A stretch of DNA of 64,000 nucleotides from Proteobacteria bacterium UBA981 (GTDB taxonomy: Bacteria; Pseudomonadota; Gammaproteobacteria; Ga0077536). The position numbers and the translations under genes were made by a program. Each line of letters opens with the position of its first letter. Position 1 is the stretch's first letter. Location of the stretch: contig DBBP01000004.1 of the NCBI GenBank assembly GCA_002292285.1, positions 127,235 through 191,234 on the forward strand. The letters are read 5' to 3'. The notes beneath the pieces are model-generated. The model was not told where the DNA came from. It saw only the letters and a program-made list of their open reading frames with translations, and made no database searches. This document shows positions 16,383-24,948 of the stretch, in pieces.

Positions 16383-18569
16383 CTATTGAAGTTGCACCTT
16401 GTTTGGCGCATCAGCATCGTGCTCGCCCGTCGCGCTGTCGGCGACCGCTTCGTTGTCGACCAAGTGCCGTTGAATACTCTCAGGTAGTAGCAGATCCACA
16501 AAGATGCGCCCGGCTTCCTGCAATATCACGTCGTAAGGTTCGTCCTCGCTCGCATCATCATCCTCTGCGACGGGCGAGCCGGCGTCGTCCTCCAGTGGTG
16601 TTTCGGAAAACGGTAACGGTTCTAGGCCACGCGCGATGCGTACTTGATTCTCGCGCTCGTGTTGCTCGAAACGGATCTTTTTATACTCTTCGCGTCGCAC
16701 CGCTTCGACCAACGATATCTCGGTTTTCGCGCGCGCGTCCTTGATCGCCTGCTCAGTGGCGAGGACAGCTTTAAACGCCTCGTCGCTTTGTACGCGACGC
16801 TCGTGTTCGTTGCGCACCAACTCGAGGTTTTCTTCGGGAAAGCTGACCGCCGTATAGCGGGCGGCATCGATTGTGGCCCACGGCAGCGCATTGTCGAGCG
16901 AGCGCTCGCCATGCTCATCCATGCTCACGATGGTCGGTAATATGATGTCCGGCACCACACCCCGATGTTGCGTGCTGCTGCCACTGACGCGGAAAAACTG
17001 AGCGATGGTAGCTTTTAGCTGTCCGAGTTTGCCTTCCATTGATTGGTCGAATCGATTCAGGTCAATGAGATTTTGCACCGTCCCTTTGCCGAAAGTGGGT
17101 TCGCCGACAATCAATCCGCGTCGATAGTCCTTGATCGCCCCGGCGAAAATTTCCGACGCGGATGCGCTATTGCGATCGACCAGCACCAACAACGGCCCGT
17201 CATAAGCCACGCCGCGGTCGGTGTCTTGTTCGATCTGAATTCGGCCTTGCGAATCACGGACCTGCACCACCGGCCCGGTATCTATAAACAATCCCGTGGT
17301 GTCGGTGGCTTCGGTTAGCGAACCGCCACCGTTGGAGCGCAGATCAACAATCAGGCCGGCAATACCGTCCTGTTCAAGTTCGCTGATGATTCTGCGCACG
17401 TCGCGGCTCGTACTGCGGTAATCCTTATCGCCTGCACTACGCGCCTCGAAATTTAAATAGAAGGTCGGGATATCGATAACCCCGATGCGCCGCTGCTGAT
17501 CGCCCTTGCCAACATCAAGTGTAGAACCCTTGGCAGCCTGTTCCTCAAGGGTAATGGTATTGCGGGTGATCTGGATGACCCGAGTCGGTCCATCGAGGCC
17601 ACTGGACTTGGGCAGGATGTCGAGTCGCACGATCGAGTTTTTCGGCCCGCGGATCAGATCAACGACATCGTCCAGACGCCACCCGATCACTTCGACAATC
17701 GGTCCTTCTGCATCCTGGCCGATGCCAACGATGCGATCGTCCGCGTGCAAGGTGCCACTCAAATCTGCTGGGCCGCCGGGTACGACCTCACGCACAAGGG
17801 TAAACTCATTATCGCTTTGCAGGACCGCCCCGATACCCTCGAGGGACAAGCTCATGCGAATTTTGAAGTTTTCTGAAGTACGTGGGGAGAAGTAAGCCGT
17901 GTGTGGGTCGATGGACATCGTGTACGCATTAATGATGGTCTGAAAGACATCATCACTGGTGAGCTGGGCGGTCCTGCGTAATATGCCGTTGTAACGGTCA
18001 CGTAACTTCTTGATGATGCTTGCATCATCATTGCCGCCCAAACGTTCCGACAAGAAATCGTTTTTTACCCGCTTTCTCCACAGTTCATCAAGCTCTGCGG
18101 TGTCGACCGGCCACGCGGCTTCCTTGCGGTCGAAATTAACTGTTTCGGGTACGTTGAAATCAAACTCACCGTCGAGTTGCGCCAGCGCGAACGTGATGCG
18201 CTGCTCCAGGCGCATCCGGAAACGAATGAATATTTCAAACAGCGGGCTAAGGCTCGAACTGCGCAAATAATCGTCGACACGAGCGCGATGGGTATTAAAT
18301 TCGTCGAGGTCGGTGCGCAGCAAATAATTGCGCAGCGGATCGAGCGCCTCGATGTAGCGCCTGAGCACATCCTCCGAAAGCGTGTCGTCGAGAATGACAT
18401 TCTTATAGTGATAATTAGAAATAACGTGCGTGACCAAACGCGTCGCGCGTCGATGTTCGGCCTTGGGCTTTAGGTCCTCGACTGCAACGATCGGCGGTAC
18501 AGCCGCTCCGGCGATGCTCGTGGCGAACGCTGGTAGCATGAAAATGAGTAAGACTAGGCAGCGCTTCAT
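16383..18569 (-). CDS. prc: Periplasmic tail-specific protease Prc (carboxy-terminal processing peptidase)
   Basis: 728-residue periplasmic protease that processes or degrades proteins from their C-termini. Signal peptide at about 1-22 (MKRCLVLLIFMLPAFATS). Next come the Prc N-terminal helical domain (SNYHYKNVILDDTLSEDVL in part), a PDZ domain (VVPGGPADLSG, about 245-330) and the S41 protease domain with catalytic Ser in RNSASASEIFAGA and Lys in FGKGTVQNL. The tail-specific-protease C-terminal domain follows, then an acidic tail. ATG 18569 is chosen over 18713 because the signal peptide starts there. It is divergent from rnd. Confidence 0.94.
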   Translation of the reverse strand: MKRCLVLLIFMLPAFATSIAGAAVPPIVAVEDLKPKAEHRRATRLVTHVISNYHYKNVILDDTLSEDVLRRYIEALDPLRNYLLRTDLDEFNTHRARVDDYLRSSSLSPLFEIFIRFRMRLEQRITFALAQLDGEFDFNVPETVNFDRKEAAWPVDTAELDELWRKRVKNDFLSERLGGNDDASIIKKLRDRYNGILRRTAQLTSDDVFQTIINAYTMSIDPHTAYFSPRTSENFKIRMSLSLEGIGAVLQSDNEFTLVREVVPGGPADLSGTLHADDRIVGIGQDAEGPIVEVIGWRLDDVVDLIRGPKNSIVRLDILPKSSGLDGPTRVIQITRNTITLEEQAAKGSTLDVGKGDQQRRIGVIDIPTFYLNFEARSAGDKDYRSTSRDVRRIISELEQDGIAGLIVDLRSNGGGSLTEATDTTGLFIDTGPVVQVRDSQGRIQIEQDTDRGVAYDGPLLVLVDRNSASASEIFAGAIKDYRRGLIVGEPTFGKGTVQNLIDLNRFDQSMEGKLGQLKATIAQFFRVSGSSTQHRGVVPDIILPTIVSMDEHGERSLDNALPWATIDAARYTAVSFPEENLELVRNEHERRVQSDEAFKAVLATEQAIKDARAKTEISLVEAVRREEYKKIRFEQHERENQVRIARGLEPLPFSETPLEDDAGSPVAEDDDASEDEPYDVILQEAGRIFVDLLLPESIQRHLVDNEAVADSATGEHDADAPNKVQLQ

Positions 18570-18757
18570 GGTGTTTGGGTTCGCTCGAGATTCAAGTTTG
18601 CCCCCAATCGAGGACTCGCGACAGTTTAGCGTATTTGCGCTGTACGGACTGTCGGGAACCTCGAGCAGGGCATAATGGATGCCCGGTTCCGACTGGGACA
18701 ATTTACCGCCCACGCCGCCACGGGGCTGCGCCGCCAGTAACAGAGCGAAATACTTTC

Positions 18758-19870
18758 ATGACCAATTCGGTGGATGCCCAGTTTGTTGTTGACGATGCAG
18801 CACTCGTTCAATGGTGCGAAACGGCTGACGCAGCAAGCCATGTCGCGCTGGACACAGAATTTGAGCGGCAGAAAACCTACTTTGCGGAACTCTGTCTGGT
18901 GCAAATTTCGGCGCTGAACAGCATTATCTGCATTGATCCCCTGAATGGCCTGGATCTGGCACCGCTCGCGGACTATCTGTCCGCCCCTGAGCGCACCAAG
19001 GTTGTTCATTCGGCCCGTCAGGACCTGGAAGTGATGCATTTTTCCGGCATCACCGTCAGTGATGGCCTGGAGGACACCCAAATCGCAGCGGCTCTGGCTG
19101 GTTTCGCCGACCAGATTGGATACGCCGAATTGGTTCACAAGCTGCTTGATGTCACCCTGGATAAATCGCAGACGCGTACTAACTGGGCGCAGCGTCCGTT
19201 GACCGATCTACAACTAAGCTACGCTGCCGACGACGTTCGCTATCTCGGCGCAGCCCACGAAATACTGATTGAAAAACTTGACGGCCTTGGACGCTTACCC
19301 TGGTTGCGGGAAGACTGCACGGCGCTGGTTGATATTGAGCTGATTGACCCACCCGTAGAGCGGGCCTGGCAAAGAGTGAAGGGGCTTACGGGGTTGCACG
19401 ACCGAGCCTTTAGCCGCGGCACGGCGCTTGCCGCTTGGCGCGAGCGGACGGCTCGTGAACGTAATCTGCCCCGCGGCTGGGTCGTCAAGGACGCTGACCT
19501 CGTCGCTCTTGCCATGCACGACACTCAGGACGGGCGCGCACTTGATGCGGCGATTAGTGAGCAAAGTGCGCTGCTGCGGCGCTCGCGTGACGTCATTGTA
19601 GAAGTACTCACCGATGCCGATCGACAACCACCACCCGAGCGCCCGCCAGTGCCGGGTACTGCTGCGAGACAACTTGCTAAACACCTTGCCGCAAAAGTTC
19701 GCGCCCGGGCTGAGGAGCTTGGTATCGGTGCCGGCGTGCTAATGACGCGGCGCGAAATGGAATTGGTACTGTGCGGACAAATGCCCACGCGCCTGGTCAG
19801 CGGCTGGCGCGCGCACGCGCTGCAGGATGTGCTTGCGGACGTGGCGTCAGGGGCACCATCGGCACCTTAG
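18758..19870 (+). CDS. rnd: Ribonuclease D
   Basis: 370-residue 3'-5' exoribonuclease that trims tRNA and other structured RNA 3' ends. DEDDy active-site motifs: VALDTEFER (Exo I, about 28-36), HSARQDLEVMHF (Exo II) and LSYAADDVRYLGAAHEIL (Exo III with Tyr). An HRDC region lies at about 205-285 (FSRGTALAAWRERTARERNLPRGWVVKD in part). ATG 18758 fits the family N-terminus; the open frame upstream is non-coding leader. It is divergent from prc with about 190 bp between. Confidence 0.93.
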   Translation: MTNSVDAQFVVDDAALVQWCETADAASHVALDTEFERQKTYFAELCLVQISALNSIICIDPLNGLDLAPLADYLSAPERTKVVHSARQDLEVMHFSGITVSDGLEDTQIAAALAGFADQIGYAELVHKLLDVTLDKSQTRTNWAQRPLTDLQLSYAADDVRYLGAAHEILIEKLDGLGRLPWLREDCTALVDIELIDPPVERAWQRVKGLTGLHDRAFSRGTALAAWRERTARERNLPRGWVVKDADLVALAMHDTQDGRALDAAISEQSALLRRSRDVIVEVLTDADRQPPPERPPVPGTAARQLAKHLAAKVRARAEELGIGAGVLMTRREMELVLCGQMPTRLVSGWRAHALQDVLADVASGAPSAP

Positions 19871-20013
19871 GAACAGCGCACCGCGAACGACCTGTGCAGG
19901 GTCTCCTACCAAACTAGCTGCCGCGCAGGCCGCTCGACAAGACTCATCTATCAGCCGTTAACCGCGCACCTCGGGCACCGCTGCGGCATACCCGCTCCGG
20001 TTGCAGAGATGCC

Positions 20014-20298
20014 TTAGAGGTAGTTTGCGAACTCTTTGTCGAAATTCGAAAACGACAGGCGAATCACATTCAGGTCGAAGCTGGGCAAGATATCGCTTTT
20101 TGTTTCACGCTCGAGCAGAAATCTGAAGGCCGCTTCGATACATGCCGTAGGCGTCGCCTTGCCTTCGCTAAGCCGTTGATAAGTATCGTCCGACAGGGTG
20201 ACACGATGGCGGGTCTGCCCGGCGGAGTCGGACACCGTGACGTTAAACACCATGTGCCCGTCTTCCTGTCCTTTATCCTCGATTTCTATCATGCGCAA
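20014..20298 (-). CDS. Small conserved-looking hypothetical protein
   Basis: 94-residue acidic protein I cannot name. It starts MRMIEIEDKGQEDGHMVFNVTV. The layout of a beta-rich N-terminal half (RHRVTLSDDTYQRLSEG) and a helical half (CIEAAFRFLLERETKSDI), followed by SFDLNVIRLSFSNFDKEF, recalls small uncharacterised proteobacterial proteins. No signal peptide. It lies downstream of the FKBP gene (73 bp) in the same direction and may share its transcript. Confidence 0.6.
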   Translation of the reverse strand: MRMIEIEDKGQEDGHMVFNVTVSDSAGQTRHRVTLSDDTYQRLSEGKATPTACIEAAFRFLLERETKSDILPSFDLNVIRLSFSNFDKEFANYL

Positions 20299-20371
20299 TG
20301 CGACAGTAGTTGGTGTGGGGGCAGTTTAATCCGCGAACCGGGGTTGTCGCAATTCCTACTCATGGTTTCCC

Positions 20372-21043
20372 CTACATCACTTCAAGTAAATCGATTTCGA
20401 AAATCAGGGTTTCATTGGGGCCGATGACCGCGCCGGCACCGTTAACACCGTAGGCGCGGTCGGGAGGAATGGTGACCAACCAACGTGACCCGGTGCGCAT
20501 CAGCGGTATGACGTCCTGCCATCCCTTGATGACCTGATCGAGACCGAAGGTCACCGGTTCGCCGCCGCGCTTTGAACTATCGAATTCGCGGCCATCGATA
20601 AGCGTGCCGGTATAGTGCACTTTCACCGAGTCGGTGGCCTTGGGTTGATCCCCCGCGCCCTTGCGCAATACCTCGTACTGGATCCCGTTGGACAGTGTCG
20701 TCACACCCTCCTTGCTTTTGTTCTTTTCCCGAAACGCCTTTCCTGACGCGAGGTTCTCACCTGCTTTTGAACGCTTTCGCTCGCCGGCTTTTTGCGCTTC
20801 CGAGCGCAAGGCAGCTGTCATGTCATCGGCCGACATGCGCGGCGTCGCACCTTCCAGGGCGTCGCGGAGTGCCATGTAGACGGCGTCCGCATCAATTGGC
20901 GCACCCTGGCGCATCAGGCTCTGCGCAAAATTGATGCCAATAGCGTAGCTGTACTTCTCAGCACCGGTTTCCAGCGAGGTATTGACCGCACTTGCGTTTG
21001 CACTGGCGAGTATCAGGGCGGCGAAAATCAACTTCAGTTTCAT
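20372..21043 (-). CDS. FKBP-type peptidyl-prolyl cis-trans isomerase (Mip/FkpA-like, periplasmic)
   Basis: 223-residue exported prolyl isomerase and chaperone. Signal peptide (MKLKLIFAALILASANA, cut after ASA). The N-terminal dimerisation domain (about 25-110) has the Mip-like start SYAIGINFAQSLMRQG and a long basic helix. The C-terminal FKBP domain has VKVHYTGTLIDGREFDSS, GLDQVIKGWQDVIPLMRTGS (in part) and IPPDRAYG, keeping the active-site aromatic and Asp residues. It is the last clear gene of the tightly packed minus-strand run, separated from the esterase by 92 bp. Confidence 0.93.
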   Translation of the reverse strand: MKLKLIFAALILASANASAVNTSLETGAEKYSYAIGINFAQSLMRQGAPIDADAVYMALRDALEGATPRMSADDMTAALRSEAQKAGERKRSKAGENLASGKAFREKNKSKEGVTTLSNGIQYEVLRKGAGDQPKATDSVKVHYTGTLIDGREFDSSKRGGEPVTFGLDQVIKGWQDVIPLMRTGSRWLVTIPPDRAYGVNGAGAVIGPNETLIFEIDLLEVM

Positions 21044-21135
21044 CAGTATCCTCTATCAGGGTTTGGCAAACACAACGACACGAGACATGTTCCCACATCG
21101 CAGCGCGCGGCTGAAGGCGGATGTCAGGGCCGCCG

Positions 21136-21753
21136 TTACAGGGCGCCCAGATCTGTCAAAATCTCATGGACATCTTCAGCCAGTTGGCGGTAGCCCGCGG
21201 CGTTCGGATGCACCGGGTCAGATTTCAGACCGCTATCGCCAAGAATGGTTGCAATCGTATCGGCGAGGATTGGTGTCGCAGTGGTTGCGGCAATTTCAGC
21301 ATACATCTCGGCCGTGCTAAGCCAGATGCCTGGTTTCGGAACGCCGAGCAACAGCACCGCAATGTCCCGCTCTTTAGCAAGCGCAATCATTGCCTCGATG
21401 TTTTGTCGTGCCTTGCCGAGATTTTTCTTGCGCAGCATGTCGTTGCCGCCGTGACAAAGCACCAACAGGCGGGGGGTTATGTTGTCGAGCACGTCGCTGA
21501 GCCGAGTGAGCCCGTCGGCCGACAGTTCGCCCGGCACGCCGGCATTGATGACCTCACGCGCGCTCAGCAAACTCAGCATATCAGGATAGCTTTGACCGTC
21601 TGGCGCGCCGGTGCCGAACGTCAGACTGTCACCGAATGCGAGGATCACATCGTTCGCCGCAAGCTTTTCAAGCCGGGCATCCGGCTCGGAGCAAGCGCCA
21701 ATCAAAAGGACTATTGCGAAGGCAAATGGGCCGAATAACTTGCGTGGAATCAT
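21136..21753 (-). CDS. GDSL/SGNH-family esterase-lipase, predicted lipoprotein (TesA-like)
   Basis: 205-residue SGNH hydrolase related to TesA/arylesterase. Block I is FGDSLTFGTG with nucleophile Ser, block III is CHGGNDMLRK and block V is SDPVHPNAAGY with the catalytic Asp and His. The N-terminus MIPRKLFGPFAFAIVLLIGAC ends in a lipobox (LIGAC, then SEP), unlike cleaved periplasmic TesA, so it is probably tethered to a membrane. Its ATG (21753) overlaps the TGA of the lipase maturation factor gene, coupling a secreted lipase-type enzyme to a putative maturation factor. Confidence 0.85.
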   Translation of the reverse strand: MIPRKLFGPFAFAIVLLIGACSEPDARLEKLAANDVILAFGDSLTFGTGAPDGQSYPDMLSLLSAREVINAGVPGELSADGLTRLSDVLDNITPRLLVLCHGGNDMLRKKNLGKARQNIEAMIALAKERDIAVLLLGVPKPGIWLSTAEMYAEIAATTATPILADTIATILGDSGLKSDPVHPNAAGYRQLAEDVHEILTDLGAL

Positions 21754-22667
21754 TGAAGTTTGACCGCCGGGTAGTACATACCGATTTGGCGACGATGCCA
21801 TATCGCGCCGTCGCGCGCTCGTTCGGCAGGTGTCGTGAAGCGATAATCATAAAGGACTGCGCGCACCAGCGGCGGCGACCGGTCGCGAAAAGGCACGTGA
21901 TCGAACAGCCCGACGACACTCGATTCGTTCTGCAGCAAACGCAATAACAAGTTTCCGAACCACTGGTTGCGTTCCGCCGCCGAGAGCGCGGCAAACCACA
22001 TCTGCCAATCGAGACGCGGCTGGTGTGGTATGACCCAACGTAGCGGTGCGGTGACCTCTCCAGGCTTGTAGCGGAACTTGTAGGGCTGCCAGTTTTTGCC
22101 ATCGTCGGAACCCTGGATTTCAATTTCCTCGCGTTTGGTTGTCATCACAGCGAATAGTCCGTAACCATTGGTAATGCGCCAGGGCTGGACGATAGCGACG
22201 GCGTTGTTAGCCCATTGCGGCAGCGCGCCTCCCGCGAACGGGCGAATCATGAAAAAACCATTCAACAGGACAACCGGTATTGCGATCGCGACGCCGATTC
22301 GTTTGCGCAGCGTTGGTAGCAGCGGGGGGCACGGTGGCAACTGCGAGTTGAATTGACCGTCATCGATAAGAAAAATGACCAGCGCTATCGTTAACAGATT
22401 GAAAAAAGTGTAGTTGCCGGTCAGAGCAATGATCACTTCAAGCCCGACGAAGCCGAGCGCCGCCAGCATGCGCGGTCGGCGTGGCGCGAAAATGAGGAAC
22501 GGCAGAGCCAGCTCAACGACGAAGGTGCCGGCCACACACAGGTGGTCGAACCAGGCCGGCAGGTGATGGGCATACCACGCGAGCGGGGTGGGTAGGGGCT
22601 GGGTTTGGTAGTGGTATTCCAGCGCGCTCAACGCCGCCCAGCTCGGGTCGCCACTAAGTAACTTCAC
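21750..22667 (-). CDS. Lipase maturation factor-like membrane protein, C-terminal part
   Basis: 305 residues in the same reading frame as the gene upstream, separated from it by a single TGA (22668-22670). It opens with GTG and reads VKLLSGDPSWAALSALEYHY, the diagnostic middle segment of the LMF1/LMF2 family, followed by QPLPTPLAWYAHHLP and further membrane helices (GTFVVELALPFLIF, FFNLLTIALVIFLI). The C-terminal LMF domain follows, with WMFAALS-type segments near QMWFAALSAAERNQWFG. In animals LMF1 is an ER protein needed for lipase folding. The stop just before the conserved VKL means this half lacks its first membrane helices unless TGA is read through. Confidence 0.82.
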   Translation of the reverse strand: MKLLSGDPSWAALSALEYHYQTQPLPTPLAWYAHHLPAWFDHLCVAGTFVVELALPFLIFAPRRPRMLAALGFVGLEVIIALTGNYTFFNLLTIALVIFLIDDGQFNSQLPPCPPLLPTLRKRIGVAIAIPVVLLNGFFMIRPFAGGALPQWANNAVAIVQPWRITNGYGLFAVMTTKREEIEIQGSDDGKNWQPYKFRYKPGEVTAPLRWVIPHQPRLDWQMWFAALSAAERNQWFGNLLLRLLQNESSVVGLFDHVPFRDRSPPLVRAVLYDYRFTTPAERARDGAIWHRRQIGMYYPAVKLQ

Positions 22668-23519
22668 TCAACCGGACAGGAACATAAATCGAAACAGCAA
22701 CAAACGAAACAAAGTCGTGACGAGCTGTGTCCCCGAGTTAAGGAATATCGACAGGAAGCCCGCTTCCAGGAGTAGCAAATCCCACTGAAAGCTCATGAAT
22801 TCGCGCCCCACATTGAACAGCGACAGGTACAGCAAGTAACACAGCACCAGTGCGGCGGTCGGGCGTTTGGCGAATGCGGCAAACAGACCCGCTAACGCAC
22901 CTAACAGACAGGCAGCGAGGAGCGCTATCGAACCGGAATTGAGCCAGAACACGGTCGGCACACGCCACCATGCCCGTTGCGAAAGTGCCGCCTGGACAGC
23001 CTCTAAAAAGTCACTCGCCGGGAGAATTCCACGGGGGCCGATCAGGCCTTCGATCTGAACTGCCAAGGATATGAAAGCTGCGCAGTAAATCAGACCGATG
23101 ACGGTGATGAAAAAGCGTCCAGCAAGGTGATAGGTTGCTGGTATGCGCTCGCTGCCCCACAACGTTTTCGAAACAACAGCAAAGGCTTCGCGACGGGTCG
23201 CGATGAAGCTGTAGGCGAATTCGCTGAACGCGGCAAACGTCGCGCTAATCCGATAACAACGTTGCCAAAACGGCTGGCCCGCGCTGGCCAGAACACCGAA
23301 GCAGGCCGCCGCGGCCTGGAGATGCCGGCCGTCAGCATGCAATAACTGCACGGCTTTACGGCACTCGTCTTCGCGTAAATTCGGTAGCGTTGCGAGGGCC
23401 TGCTGATAGGCCTGGTAGGCAACCCGGTCACCGCTGAGGCGCTGCCAGTAGCGTACCCACCACGCACACATCTCGCATTGGCCGTCGTAGATTAAAGTGG
23501 GCCGCGGTTCGTTCATCAT
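22668..23519 (-). CDS. DCC thiol-disulfide domain fused to lipase maturation factor N-terminus
   Basis: 283 residues. The first 115 are a DCC/YuxK (DUF393) domain with YDGQCEMCAWWVRYWQ, whose DxxCxxC motif gives the family its name and a likely thiol-disulfide role. The rest holds the first membrane helices of a lipase maturation factor (FITVIGLIYCAAFISLAVQI, GPRGILPASDFLEAV, LSLFNVGREFMSFQWDLLLLE in part) and ends LLLFRFMFLSG just before TGA. Fused DCC-LMF proteins normally run straight on into VKL...GDP. ATG overlaps the PutP-like stop (ATGA). It is probably one disrupted or recoded gene together with 21750-22667. Confidence 0.85.
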   Translation of the reverse strand: MMNEPRPTLIYDGQCEMCAWWVRYWQRLSGDRVAYQAYQQALATLPNLREDECRKAVQLLHADGRHLQAAAACFGVLASAGQPFWQRCYRISATFAAFSEFAYSFIATRREAFAVVSKTLWGSERIPATYHLAGRFFITVIGLIYCAAFISLAVQIEGLIGPRGILPASDFLEAVQAALSQRAWWRVPTVFWLNSGSIALLAACLLGALAGLFAAFAKRPTAALVLCYLLYLSLFNVGREFMSFQWDLLLLEAGFLSIFLNSGTQLVTTLFRLLLFRFMFLSG

Positions 23520-24919
23520 TGGCGCCTGACGGCGTTTGTGATGTCCCGTGCTTCCCGTTCGACGTAGCGATTAGTGATTGCATTTATGGATAACGCGACC
23601 ATGAACGCGGGTAGCAGTTCATAGATGCCGAATCCTTGCCCGGGGAGTAACGGCCATAAGGCAATCATAGTGGCGCCGCACAACATGCCGGCCACAGCGC
23701 CAGTCGCACTGGCGCGACGTGAGTGCAGTGAAATGAGCAACGCCGGCCCCAGTGTGGCGCCAAACCCGGCCCAGGCGCGCGCTACCAGATCAAGAACTTG
23801 CGCCTGCGGATCCAACGCGAGCAAGGTAGCCAGCGCACATACAAGTACGACAGCGATACGTCCCCGCAGCAAGCGCTGCGCCGGCGTGTCTTGCGCGGGG
23901 CGCAGGCGTGGTAGCAGATCTTCGGCGAGCGCGGCGGAGGTCACCAGCAATTGCGAATCAGCGGTGCTCATGATGGCGGCAAGGATCGCTGCGAGGCACA
24001 GACCGCTCAGCCACGGGGGCAAATGATGGGCTGTCGCTATCATGAACACACGCTCCGGGTCGTCACCGGCGTTGAGCAATGTCGCACCTGTCGCACCAAT
24101 GACGACCGCACAGACGAGTCCAAACGCGGTCCAGCAGAGTGCAATGCGGCGCGCTGTTGTAACTTTGGCGCGCGGATGCATCGCCATGAACCGAGTCAGG
24201 ATGTGGGGTTGCCCCATATAGCCGAGCCCCCAGGCAAGTGCTGACAGCAAAGCGACAGACTCGACGCCGCTAACGACTTCTGCTGCTGGAAGCGCAATGC
24301 TGTCAGCGCTGTTGAAACTAAGCACCGCAATCACGCCTAGCGCCATAGTCATCATTAGCGCTTGCAGGGTATCGGTCCATGCGACGGCAAGAAAACCGCC
24401 GAACAGCGTGTAGGCTGTAATCACCGTCGCGCTTGCGACGACCGCGCCAGCGTAGGGGATTGCGAATACGAGGTTGAACAGTTTGCCACCGGCGACTAGC
24501 CCGGCACTCGTATACAGCAGAAAAAACAGCACGATGCTCAACGCAGACAAGATGCGTAATAACTCACCGTGGCGCGCAAAGCGCAGGGCGAAAAATTCCG
24601 GAAGCGTGAGCGCACCTAAGGAGGCACTGACCTCGCGCAGTGGCGCGGCGACAAATCGCCAGTTCGCCCATGTACCGATGAGCAAGCCGACTGCTGTCCA
24701 CACCGCGCTTGCCGGCGCAACAACGGCGAGGCCAGGTAAGCCAAGCAACAGCCAGCCACTCATATCCGAAGCCCCGGCACTCAATGCGGCGACTCCGGCG
24801 CCGAGTCTGCGACCGCCGAGCAAATAGTCCGCGATAGTTTTCGTACGGCGCCAGGCGCAGAAACCTATCGCTGCAATGAGGCTGAGGTATATAAAAAATG
24901 CGATCTGTGTGGCGAACAT
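23516..24919 (-). CDS. Sodium:solute symporter, PutP (proline) type
   Basis: 467-residue member of the SSS family with about 13 membrane helices. It is closest to sodium/proline symporter PutP: FIYLSLIAAIGFCAWRRT, DYLLGGRRLGAGVAALSAGASDMSGWLLLG (in part) and LYTSAGLVAGGKLF. The GASDMSGWL segment holds the conserved sodium/substrate residues. The last 30 residues are basic and cytoplasmic. It lies 29 bp after the SplB-like gene and overlaps the DCC-LMF gene by 4 bp, so it belongs to the same transcript. Proline as substrate is by family only. Confidence 0.88.
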   Translation of the reverse strand: MFATQIAFFIYLSLIAAIGFCAWRRTKTIADYLLGGRRLGAGVAALSAGASDMSGWLLLGLPGLAVVAPASAVWTAVGLLIGTWANWRFVAAPLREVSASLGALTLPEFFALRFARHGELLRILSALSIVLFFLLYTSAGLVAGGKLFNLVFAIPYAGAVVASATVITAYTLFGGFLAVAWTDTLQALMMTMALGVIAVLSFNSADSIALPAAEVVSGVESVALLSALAWGLGYMGQPHILTRFMAMHPRAKVTTARRIALCWTAFGLVCAVVIGATGATLLNAGDDPERVFMIATAHHLPPWLSGLCLAAILAAIMSTADSQLLVTSAALAEDLLPRLRPAQDTPAQRLLRGRIAVVLVCALATLLALDPQAQVLDLVARAWAGFGATLGPALLISLHSRRASATGAVAGMLCGATMIALWPLLPGQGFGIYELLPAFMVALSINAITNRYVEREARDITNAVRRQ

Positions 24920-24948
24920 GGTGTGAGTCTGCGCGCGCGCCAGTTACA

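Noticed and set aside
22600..22670. Selenocysteine TGA in the DCC-LMF gene
   Set aside because: No bacterial SECIS-like hairpin was apparent just after the TGA, and known family members carry ordinary hydrophobic residues here rather than Cys.
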